Part shown: piece after piece, positions 31,776 to 40,700 of the stretch
How positions within the stretch are numbered: position 1 is the first letter of the stretch
Layout of the letters: every line of letters begins with the position of its first letter
Virus record (IMG/VR): IMGVR_UViG_3300022221_000013
Coordinates: 1-44,736 of that record
Direction: 5' to 3' (one strand)
DNA from: a virus
DNA length: 44,736 nucleotides
Notes under the pieces: model-generated
Databases searched by the model: none
Told to the model about the DNA's origin: nothing
The model's input: the letters and a program-made list of their open reading frames with translations, nothing else
Translations under genes and position numbers: made by a program

Positions 31776-33065
31776 ATGTATAATTCAGAGAAAGTACAAG
31801 CCGCTTTGATAGGATTGGCCGGATTGAGACAAACGGACGATTCTGATTTCCCCACGTTAAATAATTCTGTCGCTTATGATGGAACCAATTTGATGATTTC
31901 GCACCCGCTTTTAAGCATTGAAAACATTGATATGTCCGTGCGGAATTATTCCCTTTATTACTACGCGTTGTGGGATGTGGCCACGCCATATGCGGCAGGC
32001 ATCAGGATTAAATACAATGATGTTGTATATGAAAGCCTGACAAGCGGCAATACAGGCAATGCGCCGGACGTTAGCCCAACCAATTGGGAGATAGTTAATG
32101 TGCTATCATTATACCTAGAGGACAGGTTTAAGACGTCTGCAATTAGCGTTGTCAATGATGTGCTGAACGCGAAGAAAATAGCAGGCCAAACAAAAACGCT
32201 TTTATCAAATGTCAGGCTAACCCATGGCGGCGGAAGTTTTCAGGATAAGGTAATAAATGACGGTTCATTGGTGGGGATTGAATTAAGCCTAAAACACATC
32301 AAAAATATAAAGGCGGTAATTAATCGAATTGGATTGCAGTTTACGGAGCCTAATGTTGGCCTGAACATGTATTTATACCACAGTAGCCAATTGGAACCCA
32401 TAGCAACGTATATATTGACGTATGGCGGTGTGGGTTCGGTCGAATGGGTCACCAATGAAATTGAGTTGAAATACGATGATTCATTATACGATGTTGGTGG
32501 GCGCTTTTATCTCATGTATGACCAAGATCAAATGTCAGGGCAGGCCATAAAGAAGCGGGTAAATTGGGACAGGCCACCATGCGCATCATGTAACCGATAC
32601 AATATGGATGCTTATAATTTGTACAGCCGCTATTTTAATATTCGGGTGGTTAAGGTTCCGGCCGCGGATCGTAACGGGACAAGCCTTTGGAATGTGGAGC
32701 AGACAAAATACATCACGGACAATAATTATGGTTTGAATCTGGAAGTAACAGCAGAATGCGACATTACGGATTTCATCATAAAACAAAAAAAGGTGTTCGC
32801 GGTGGCCTTCCGGGATGCCGTCACGATTTCATTAATGCGGGACATTATTTATTCAACGCGGAATAATCACGTTAATGAGAAGTTGCAATTAATGGCGCGG
32901 GCGGAATTGCAGAACGAGAAAATAGGGGGGCTGGGTTTATTGGATCAGTATAACCGGGAAGTGTCCGCAGTAGATTTTGAGATTAGCGCGCTTGACAGCG
33001 TTTGTTTGCCTTGTAATAAAAAGGCGGGTTTAAAATTGGGGACATCAGGTTTACGGAATTGGTAA
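31776..33065 (+). CDS. Putative neck/tail structural protein
   Basis: A 429-residue protein from ATG 31776. Residues ~70-112 (YAAGIRIKYNDVVYESLTSGNTGNAPDVSPTNWEI) resemble the CBM5/12-like segment of the fibre gene at 1821. Four cysteines near the middle (PPCASC) and the end (CLPC) are unusual for a virion protein. It opens the long tail operon, so a neck, head-completion or tail-tube role is likely. A longer reading from TTG 31770 would start inside the -7 element. Confidence 0.55.
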   Translation: MYNSEKVQAALIGLAGLRQTDDSDFPTLNNSVAYDGTNLMISHPLLSIENIDMSVRNYSLYYYALWDVATPYAAGIRIKYNDVVYESLTSGNTGNAPDVSPTNWEIVNVLSLYLEDRFKTSAISVVNDVLNAKKIAGQTKTLLSNVRLTHGGGSFQDKVINDGSLVGIELSLKHIKNIKAVINRIGLQFTEPNVGLNMYLYHSSQLEPIATYILTYGGVGSVEWVTNEIELKYDDSLYDVGGRFYLMYDQDQMSGQAIKKRVNWDRPPCASCNRYNMDAYNLYSRYFNIRVVKVPAADRNGTSLWNVEQTKYITDNNYGLNLEVTAECDITDFIIKQKKVFAVAFRDAVTISLMRDIIYSTRNNHVNEKLQLMARAELQNEKIGGLGLLDQYNREVSAVDFEISALDSVCLPCNKKAGLKLGTSGLRNW

Positions 33066-33484
33066 GTAAAAAACAATATCATTTCATTAAAAACTTTGCA
33101 CGCAAGATGGAAGGGTTAGTATTGATTGCCTTTGATGAAAACAAGGCCGTAATTGAGGACATGAATACAGATCAGTTGTGGAGTGGGAAGAGGTCGGACG
33201 GCAAGTCACTGCCTAATTATAGCCCGGTATCGGTTGCGGTTTATGGAAAGCCCCCGGGGGCGATCAGGTTATATGATGAAGGGGATTTTTATGCGGGAAT
33301 ACAGGCCACAGCGGGTGCGGATGGTGTGGTGATTGAGGGAACGGACGGGAAGACGGATGAACTAGAGACGATGTATGGCACAGAAATAATCGGTTTAACG
33401 GAAGAAAATAAAAACGAGTTGCAGGAGAATTATATAAAACCTACATTGCAAAGAATCATACTAAAATTACATGGCAAATCTTAA
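33059..33484 (+). CDS. Virion morphogenesis protein, TTG start
   Basis: A 141-residue protein. The only upstream start is TTG at 33059, overlapping the previous stop (TTGGTAA), the same arrangement as at 25797; the first ATG would remove 16 residues. LWSGKRSDGKSLPNYSPVSVAVYGKPPGAIRLYDEGDFYAGI resembles a head-tail morphogenesis pattern of Bacteroidota phages. Function inferred from context. Confidence 0.5.
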   Translation: MVSKKQYHFIKNFARKMEGLVLIAFDENKAVIEDMNTDQLWSGKRSDGKSLPNYSPVSVAVYGKPPGAIRLYDEGDFYAGIQATAGADGVVIEGTDGKTDELETMYGTEIIGLTEENKNELQENYIKPTLQRIILKLHGKS

Positions 33485-34043
33485 AAATCCACAGATATAT
33501 ATACCCGGAGGCGGGGTCGATTTGGACGCAGTATTGACGGCACTGCAAAGTAAGATTAGCGAACTACAATGGAATAGTAAATCGTTTGGAAGGGCGCGTA
33601 TGATGCGCAGGGAATATGATACGGGAGGTGTAAGGATTGAACCACATGTGTATAATGGAGGGGGTGAATATTATCCGGTATTACCTAATGATGCCTTAAA
33701 CGCTTATTCATTTTTGAGGGTGTTTACCCCGCGATCCGTAACGGAAGAAAGTGGGTGGCAGAAATCAGGATTAGCGAGCGTTACGATAGACGCTATATTT
33801 TGGGTCAATCTTAAAGCGATAGACCGGACGAAGGATTACATATTTACCGAGGAACTAATTAACGCAGCATTTCATGTAATTAATGTCTTCCCGGGTGTGA
33901 ATATCACGGAAATAATTGACGAGAATTTCAGGGACATATATCGAGGTTATGATTTAAGGGACAGCCACATGGCCTCGTTAATGTACCCCTATGATGCATT
34001 TAGAATTACATTTGATTTAAATTACACAATACAATGCAGTTAA
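33471..34043 (+). CDS. Tail completion/neck protein candidate
   Basis: A 190-residue protein. It lies between the morphogenesis gene and the membrane genes, with a mixed alpha/beta composition (RIEPHVYNGGGEYYPVLPNDALNAYSFLRVF, LMYPYDAFRITFDLNYTI) typical of tail-terminator proteins. No decisive motif. Overlaps both neighbours. Confidence 0.5.
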   Translation: MANLKNPQIYIPGGGVDLDAVLTALQSKISELQWNSKSFGRARMMRREYDTGGVRIEPHVYNGGGEYYPVLPNDALNAYSFLRVFTPRSVTEESGWQKSGLASVTIDAIFWVNLKAIDRTKDYIFTEELINAAFHVINVFPGVNITEIIDENFRDIYRGYDLRDSHMASLMYPYDAFRITFDLNYTIQCS

Positions 34044-34438
34044 TGAGCAAATCCGTTAAAATCTTGATAGTGTGGCTTTATGAGGTGTGCATACCCCTTT
34101 ATCTTGCTATGATCGGGACGGTATCGGACATAGATATATATTTCGGAGCTATTGTGTTATTTGCGTTCTTGCCTGAATTGGCCGTAATAATAAGCCCGTC
34201 CTTTAGGAGGTGGATAAAAATAGGGGTTCAAAACGGGGAGGAAAAATTAACGAATCGTAATTTAAAAGAAGCGATAGGACATTATACGGCATTGAATTGC
34301 ATCAGGGTTTATGTGATGGCGGTATGTGCTACGATATTTAAAGGGGTGGACGTTCCCACAACCATGTACTTGATTAGTTTTGCGGGTGCCGTTGGTATTG
34401 AATCATTGATATTTTTAAAGAAATTTGCACGGGTATGA
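34034..34438 (+). CDS. Membrane protein
   Basis: A 134-residue protein with hydrophobic segments at residues ~9-27, 35-53, 84-104 and 109-124, so three or four transmembrane helices. It overlaps the previous stop (ATG at 34034, alternative at 34043) and the next start. The position before the tail chaperone suggests an accessory lysis, exclusion or DNA-entry role; none is shown. Confidence 0.6.
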   Translation: MQLMSKSVKILIVWLYEVCIPLYLAMIGTVSDIDIYFGAIVLFAFLPELAVIISPSFRRWIKIGVQNGEEKLTNRNLKEAIGHYTALNCIRVYVMAVCATIFKGVDVPTTMYLISFAGAVGIESLIFLKKFARV

Positions 34439-34707
34439 TTAGCATAATTGTAATATCGGCATTGGTTGGAGGGGTTGCGGCTTTCATTGTATTGCTGGCT
34501 GAAAAGTGGGGCATGGTTGAAGGGTGGGAACGCATGAGGAACACAAGCGCTATATGTTTGCCTGAATTCTGCATGTTTTGTTTTGCGTTTTGGGTATCGG
34601 TAATATTAACCCCGGTGATGGTTATGGCGTTTGGTATGTCGTGGAGTTGGACGCTTGTAATGGTTCCGGCAATGGCAACAGGTTTAATCAGGGTAATAGT
34701 AAGATGA
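34435..34707 (+). CDS. Membrane protein
   Basis: A 90-residue protein with two or three hydrophobic helices (SIIVISALVGGVAAFIVLLA, CFAFWVSVILTPVMVMAF, WTLVMVPAMATGLI) and short polar loops. It pairs with the preceding membrane protein (ATGA overlap) and could form a complex with it. A holin-like function is possible, but a separate holin candidate lies at 35993. Confidence 0.6.
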   Translation: MISIIVISALVGGVAAFIVLLAEKWGMVEGWERMRNTSAICLPEFCMFCFAFWVSVILTPVMVMAFGMSWSWTLVMVPAMATGLIRVIVR

Positions 34708-35108
34708 AGGAGATAAAAGTAAATAGGGATGTTTTGGTGTTGTATGATAATACGGACGAGTTGCCTATTAAGAATTACAACCTAATGAATCAGTATTCAT
34801 TACTTGATTATGAGATAGGGCAAACGCTGGATGATGTGAACAGGCACTTCGCTAAAATGGACGCATTGTTAGGTGCTGGCAAGATGGACGAAGCAATACA
34901 AGCGCGTAAGAATTTACACCAAACATTCTGGAATATGATTAACGGAACGAACTTTCCGGTATTACAATTTGGGTGCTTTGTTAAGTCCGTGAATGGTGAA
35001 GAAATGACCGATTATAGCAAGGAAAATATTGAAAAGGTGATCGGTAATATTAAAGGGCTTTCGATTGGCGTGGTTAAGGAAACCATTGACCAGTTAAAAA
35101 AAAAGTAA
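34704..35108 (+). CDS. Tail assembly chaperone, short form (gpG-like)
   Basis: A 134-residue protein from the ATG at 34704; a longer reading from 34578 lies inside the membrane gene. The N-terminus (KEIKVNRDVLVLYDNTDELPIKNYNLMNQYSLLDYEIG) resembles phage tail chaperones of the gpG type. The last codons read TTA AAA AAA AAG TAA, a slippery site directly at the stop, linking it to the -1 frame ORF that follows. Confidence 0.65.
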   Translation: MKEIKVNRDVLVLYDNTDELPIKNYNLMNQYSLLDYEIGQTLDDVNRHFAKMDALLGAGKMDEAIQARKNLHQTFWNMINGTNFPVLQFGCFVKSVNGEEMTDYSKENIEKVIGNIKGLSIGVVKETIDQLKKK

Positions 35109-35449
35109 ACACGCAGCTTAAATTAACGTTCCCAAATCGGTTTGGTGATTCGCATATAATCAATTATTACAACCAAGTAAAAGAACGGGTTTTATATTCG
35201 CTTGAAAACATGATTAATCCCGATGATACTTGGTTGCAGAAAATAAAGGCCATTGACGAATATTTTATCAGTTTGTCACGGCCAAAAAACATGGACGGGA
35301 ATTCACATTTAAACGCGGTTATTCAGCAGAAAAAAACATTTGAACGGGTGTGCATTGCCTTAATGCAGAATGGTATAAACAGCCCGGACGAATTGACGGT
35401 AATAAGATTTTTTAGCGCAATAGAATATTATGAAAAACGAAAAGATTGA
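35105..35449 (+). CDS. Tail chaperone extension by -1 frameshift (gpGT-like)
   Basis: The -1 frame is open from the slippery site A AAA AAG (35099-35105) to 35449, adding about 114 residues (NTQLKLTFPNRFGDSH...). Fusion length is about 248 residues. CCAAA-TCGG-TTTGG (35132-35145) is a possible downstream stimulator. This is the lambda gpG/gpGT arrangement, in which the extended form recruits tail-tube protein to the tape measure. An isolated gene starting at ATG 35210 would be the alternative. Confidence 0.7.
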   Translation, partial: VNTQLKLTFPNRFGDSHIINYYNQVKERVLYSLENMINPDDTWLQKIKAIDEYFISLSRPKNMDGNSHLNAVIQQKKTFERVCIALMQNGINSPDELTVIRFFSAIEYYEKRKD

Positions 35450-35993
35450 ACAGTACGCAAACAAGGTCGAGGTAATGACCATGAGCGGGGAAGTTATTCC
35501 ACTTTGGGAGTGGCAAAAGATTTATGAATTACCCCCCAACAAGATCGGCAAACACTATTCATTAATGGAGTGGCGGTTTAAACAGGATATTGAAGATTAC
35601 GGAAAGTTGGTCGTGTGTGTGCCGCTTATAATCTTGCTGGACGCATTTCGGGATTTGCGAAAGGCGCCTGTCCGGGTTGCGAGTTTTAACAGGGATGAAA
35701 AGAAACAGGAAGATTTAAGGAGGCGCGGATTTAAGGCCGCGACACATTCACCCCACGTGGTTAAAATGGCCGCGGATGTTGATTGTGACACGGTTGCGGA
35801 TGTACACCGGGACGCTAAATTAATGAAGGAGGCCGCAACGGCAGCGGGGATAAAGTGCCGGATAGGGTGGCGGACATATCTGCCGGATCAGACATTTATA
35901 CACGTGGATGTGTGCCCGATGTATTATGAGGCGGGCGGGGCGTTTCATCATGTTAAACATCCTTTGGTTTGGGAAAAACAAATATCGTGGTAA
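35430..35993 (+). CDS. Peptidase M15-like endolysin
   Basis: A 187-residue protein. HSPHVVKMAADVD supplies His109 and Asp116 and FIHVDVCP supplies His158 and Asp160, the zinc ligand and catalytic layout of M15 D-Ala-D-Ala carboxypeptidase/L-Ala-D-Glu peptidases. There is no signal peptide, so a holin is needed, and a holin candidate follows immediately. Cleaves peptidoglycan cross-links at lysis. Confidence 0.7.
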   Translation: MKNEKIEQYANKVEVMTMSGEVIPLWEWQKIYELPPNKIGKHYSLMEWRFKQDIEDYGKLVVCVPLIILLDAFRDLRKAPVRVASFNRDEKKQEDLRRRGFKAATHSPHVVKMAADVDCDTVADVHRDAKLMKEAATAAGIKCRIGWRTYLPDQTFIHVDVCPMYYEAGGAFHHVKHPLVWEKQISW

Positions 35994-36475
35994 TGGAAAA
36001 TAGGACTAAAATAGGCCGGGCGCTGCAAAAGATTGGAGACGCGGCCAAACCCATTTTAAGCATATTAAGCAAGGTGCCGGTTCCGGGTGCTGAATTGCTC
36101 GGAGAGGTGGCGGACGCGATCAGGACGACAAAGGAAATCGATTCGGAGACGAAGCAGGAATTGTTACACGCGGTGACGCTGGACATGCAGGATTTAGCAA
36201 ATGCCCGGGCGCATTCTGTTGAAATGCAACGAAGCCAATTTAGTAGTTGGATGGCTAAAAACATACCCTATTTTATAGATGTCTTTATTTCTTTAATTTG
36301 GGGGGGCATGACTTTTTATATAGTCGCTACGGCTGTCCGGTTAGTGCAAATTGAAGGAGTGGATACCTCTTCAATCTTGGGCATATATGCAGGCGTTACC
36401 GCTTTAATGACGCAGGTATTGAGTTTTCACCGTGGAAGTTCGCACGGATCACGACTAAAAGATGTATACAGATGA
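35993..36475 (+). CDS. Holin candidate (3TM GTA-holin-like)
   Basis: A 160-residue protein from the TAATG overlap at 35993. An amphipathic N-terminus (RTKIGRALQKIGDAAKPILSILSKVPVPGAELLGEVADAI) is followed by two hydrophobic helices (YFIDVFISLIWGGMTFYIV and ILGIYAGVTALMTQVLSF) and a basic tail. It resembles the GTA_holin_3TM family. Placed directly after the endolysin candidate. Confidence 0.6.
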   Translation: MENRTKIGRALQKIGDAAKPILSILSKVPVPGAELLGEVADAIRTTKEIDSETKQELLHAVTLDMQDLANARAHSVEMQRSQFSSWMAKNIPYFIDVFISLIWGGMTFYIVATAVRLVQIEGVDTSSILGIYAGVTALMTQVLSFHRGSSHGSRLKDVYR

Positions 36476-36981
36476 AACGATTATTAATTATAGGGCTGTT
36501 GTTCCTGATCGGTTGCGGTGAAGAGGTTCAGCGCAATGACAATGGGTTTACTATTGATGGCGAATTTCATGAAACGCCTTACGGTTTTTATCACAAGGAC
36601 AGAATTGATGATCGCTATTATTTCGGATTCACGAGCAAAGAGATAAGCCCGGAGACGCAAGATTTCATTAATAAAACGGGAACCCTGACGGCTGTTGCGA
36701 TGAATGGCGTTGCAGTTTCGCCTTCAATGGTTGGGGATTATATATATGATGGAACGTATGGAAGCTGTGAGGGGTTTTCTGTATTTCGTGATATTGAACT
36801 TGACGTAAATGGGGACGGCATAGAATCAGATGAAGCGGTGATAATCATAGAAAGCGCAAATATTAATATCAAATCGAAAAGCGGCAATTCGTTCATAATT
36901 GATTACACCGCAGTTGCGGAGGATGGCAGAAGTGTAATGGGGCATTATTCAGACGAATTAATGTTATTAAAATTGGACTAA
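36472..36981 (+). CDS. Predicted lipoprotein with a calcium-loop-like motif
   Basis: A 169-residue protein. The N-terminus MKRLLIIGLLFLIGC is a short hydrophobic signal with lipobox L-I-G-C, so it should be lipidated at Cys15. Later, DVNGDGIESDE resembles an EF-hand/dockerin-type calcium loop. Phage lipoproteins near lysis genes often act in spanin function or superinfection exclusion; which applies here is unknown. Confidence 0.65.
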   Translation: MKRLLIIGLLFLIGCGEEVQRNDNGFTIDGEFHETPYGFYHKDRIDDRYYFGFTSKEISPETQDFINKTGTLTAVAMNGVAVSPSMVGDYIYDGTYGSCEGFSVFRDIELDVNGDGIESDEAVIIIESANINIKSKSGNSFIIDYTAVAEDGRSVMGHYSDELMLLKLD

Positions 36982-37006
36982 GAATTGATAATTATTACAT
37001 TGCAGA

Positions 37007-37321
37007 ATGAAACCTTTCAAGTTCTTAATTATGATCCTTGTATTTATGATTGTGATTGACGCGAGTGGCGGGACTCGTGTTACCGAAACCCCCAAAGAAA
37101 ACAACGGAATGGAATTGGCCGTTTTTGATGCGGAAAGTATCACGTTTGACATTCCATACGTTGCGGCAGAAGCAAATAGGGCGGGTGTGCTGGTGTTATA
37201 TGATCGACCTTATGTGATGTATGATTATCACAATAAAAAGGCGTGGCGCATGGTCAAAGTGACCCGGGCGCATAAATGGCGACACCTGTATAAACATGAC
37301 AAGCAGAATGGCCAATTGTGA
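37007..37321 (+). CDS. Secreted or membrane-anchored small protein
   Basis: A 104-residue protein with an N-terminal hydrophobic segment (FLIMILVFMIVIDASGG) resembling a signal peptide and a basic C-terminus. It could be a spanin component or periplasmic accessory. A weak TACATTGC element lies directly upstream. It is followed by a terminator. Confidence 0.55.
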   Translation: MKPFKFLIMILVFMIVIDASGGTRVTETPKENNGMELAVFDAESITFDIPYVAAEANRAGVLVLYDRPYVMYDYHNKKAWRMVKVTRAHKWRHLYKHDKQNGQL

Positions 37322-37342
37322 CAATATTGAGGAAAGAAATTA

Positions 37343-37369
37343 AGCCCGCATAACAGCGGGTTTTTTTTT
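37343..37369 (+). terminator. Terminator after the lysis genes
   Basis: CCCGC pairs with GCGGG around ATAACA and is followed by nine T. Closes the lysis transcript; the next gene starts 33 bases later, so read-through or an unseen promoter must serve the tape-measure gene. Confidence 0.85.
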
Positions 37370-37401
37370 GATTTAGAATTGACTAATTTTAAAGAAAAAA
37401 A

Positions 37402-37755
37402 ATGGAAATGCTAACGAACATATTATCACATGAATATCTTTTAATTGTTTATGGTATTGTATTGTGGCACTTCATGGAATATGTTGCCTTCAAAAATCGG
37501 GAGCAGGATTTAAAGAAACGCAAAAAATGGAAAAAGGAACAGATTGACGATTTTATATTGTCACTTAGTTTTGCGCCTTTAATCGTTATTTTTGACGATG
37601 AAATATTGAAATATTATAATACGATCTTTGACGGGACGCAGGAAGTTTTTGACAAGAAAATATACTTTTTGTCCGGTTTGTGCATTGATAGGATTATATA
37701 CATGGTGATGAAATTAAAAGCGAGGATTTTGAGCAATGGAAAAACTGACATATAA
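37402..37755 (+). CDS. Small membrane-associated protein before the tape measure
   Basis: A 117-residue protein with a hydrophobic N-terminal helix (YLLIVYGIVLWHFMEYVAF), a very basic patch (REQDLKKRKKWKKEQ) and a second hydrophobic part (ILSLSFAPLIVIF). Unknown function; a holin- or pore-like role is conceivable. It overlaps the tape-measure start by 20 bases. Confidence 0.5.
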   Translation: MEMLTNILSHEYLLIVYGIVLWHFMEYVAFKNREQDLKKRKKWKKEQIDDFILSLSFAPLIVIFDDEILKYYNTIFDGTQEVFDKKIYFLSGLCIDRIIYMVMKLKARILSNGKTDI

Positions 37756-40700
37756 AGATTTTTTCGACTTCGACGATGATAAGCCACTTAGCGAGGCTAT
37801 TACTAATATCGAGAAATTGGAGAACGTGTATAAACATCTGTCGCAAGAGGTTAAGAAGAGCGCAAAGAAAATGGCCGACGAATTAAAGGACGTGAATGTG
37901 GCGTTTGAGGGTGGCCAAAAAGAGATCATGAAAACGTATGACGTCACGAATGCTATGCTTGTGGAAAACAAGAAGCTGAAAGACAGTCAAGATGCATTGG
38001 CCAAATCCAAAAAGCAGTTAACAAATGCAGTGAAGGCGGAGACGGGAAGTATGGAGGATTTAAGGGGCAAATTAAAGGATGCGGAAAAGAATTATAAAGC
38101 GCTGGGAGATAGTGCGGACGAGGCCATAAAAGAGAAGCATTTAAAAGATATTGCTCAATTGTCAAAGGAATTCAATAAGGCTAATAATGCTTTAAAGACG
38201 GCCAAGAAGGAGGCGGAAGCGGCAGCGGGATCATATAACGCCCTGAACAAGCAAGTGCTCGAGGGACGGAAAAGATTGAAGTCTATGGGCGATGGGATGA
38301 AGGGGAACAGTGAAGAGTTTAAGAACCTGCAAAAAGAGTTAAGCGAAAACATTGCCAAATTGAAGGAGTGGGACGAGGCAATAGGGGATAATTTCCGGGA
38401 CGTTGGGCGATATGACAAGGCGTTGGAAGGGATTACGGGTAAAATGGAATTGATACCCGGGGCAACGTCAAGCGCGGCGGGTGGCGTTCAGGCGTTCGGG
38501 CAACAATTGAAGATGTTATTAGCCAATCCTATTGTTTTAGTCATTGCGGCCATTGTTGGCGGGTTGACGCTGTTGGGTGCGGCCTTTAAAAAGACGGCCT
38601 TTGCGGGTGATCTGTTTGCGAAAATGGGTGGATATGTTAGCGGGATTATGTCGGGGGTGGTTAAGATTGCGGACAAGGTTAGAATTGGAGTGATGGCCGC
38701 GTTTGAAAACCCGAAACAGGCTTTAATTGATTTAGGCAACGGGATAAAGAACAATATAATTAACAGGTTTCTCGGAATCATTGAATTAGGGAAAGCGACA
38801 GCATTAGTGTTGCAGGGAATATGGGACAGGGATTTAGAGAAGATAAAAAAAGGATCATTGGAGGCCGGGCAGGCGTTAATACAGATGTCAACCGGGTTCG
38901 ATAAATTACAACAGTCAAAGATTGGGGATTTTGTGAAGGATGTACAAGACATGGGAAATGCCTTTGCAGAATTGGCGGAAAAGCAGCGGGAATTAATCCG
39001 TATAAACCGGACAAGAGAAGTACAGGCGGCAAGGCTTCAAAAATTACATGAGGAACAGGTTGCAGTTGGTGAAGATGATACGCGGGCATGGGGAGAACGA
39101 CAAGTCGCGGCGGAAAAAGCAATGATTACTTTAGAACGATTAGGTAAGGTACAATTGCAGATAGCGCAGGATAATTTGAATATCATAAACACAGAGGTTC
39201 AAATGCGGCGGAAGAATGGGGAGGACGTAGAGGAAATATTGGACAGGCAAAAAGAGGCAAAATTGGCATTAATAGAGGCCGAAAAAACGCTTTCCATGAC
39301 CGAGTTAGACAACGCGGAAAAACGTAATAAATTACTACGCGATTTGTACGAAAAAGACTTGGATATATTAATAGACGGGTTCGATAATCAAAAGGCAGTC
39401 AATGAACGGATTTTGGCAGACGAAAAAAAGACGATCGAGGTTAGGCGGGCATTGTTTGAGGAAACGAAGCGATTAGGACAAACGGCGCTGGATGAAGAGA
39501 TTAAGGTATTGCAAAGGACGACAAAGGAAAAGATTGACATAAATGATTTAATTGCCACTTCGGATGCAAAGGTTTTACATGAGAAAATCAGAGGCCTTGA
39601 ATTAACTGAAATAATGGAGGGGCGATTATTAGAAGTGATCCGGGAGAATAGAACGTATGAACAGGACTACGCCGAAATAAAAAAGACATTAGACGAGGCG
39701 GAAGCGTTGAGAATGCAAAACAGGATAGCGGCGGAATTGGAGTACGGGGATATTGTAGGCAAACGGAAGGTGTTGGAGAATGAAATTACGGACGAGATTT
39801 TGAAACAAACAAAATTATTCGCCCAATCTGATCGGGTTGCTTTGATGCGTGAAAATATCGATTTGGAGAAGGATATGCTTACCAGCCGGTACCAGGAGGA
39901 AATGAGATTGGCAGAACAAACGATCACGGATGAAGAGGAACGCGGAAAGAGGAAAAAGATATTACGTGCGGAATTACATGACGCGATTACAGCACTAGAC
40001 AGGCAGGCGGCGGAAGAGCGAAAAGAAATATTAAGGCAGGAATTTGAAAAGGTGGTCGGGTTATATCAGCAGGGGACGCAGGCCACAATGGATGTGCTTA
40101 ACAGTCGCTGGGAGCGTGAAGATATGAGGCGTGAGGAACAAATGACGAAGCTAGAGCAACAAATGAATCAGGAAATTGAATTGGCCGGAGACAATGAGGC
40201 GAGGAAGGAGGAAATATATGCGGCATTTAATGAGAAACAAAAGCAGATGGAAGCGGAGCAGGCACAAGCAAACAGGAGGCGAGCAATATTTGAAAAAGCC
40301 ATGGCCGCTACACAGGTCGGCATTGATACTGCGCGGGCAGTCATGAAAGCAGTGGCGGTTAGTCCGTTAACGGGGGGGCTTCCCTTTAGCGCAATTGTTG
40401 GAGGCATTGGAGCGATACAATTAGCGGCAGTGTTAAGTAAGCCAATACCAGCGTATGCGGAGGGCACGGATAATGCGCCCGGTGGACTTGCCGTCATTAA
40501 TGAATTAGGCCGGGAAATAATAGAAGACAGGCTCGGTAATAGGCATATCATAGGGACGGACGGCCCAACGTTGACGCACTTGGAACGGGGCTCAAAAGTT
40601 TACACGCATGAGGAATCAAAGAAGATGCTCGGAGGAAAAGATTTTGATAGCGCGATGAAGGTGTACGAGGGTGGAGCGAAGCGTATTAATGCCGGAGCCC

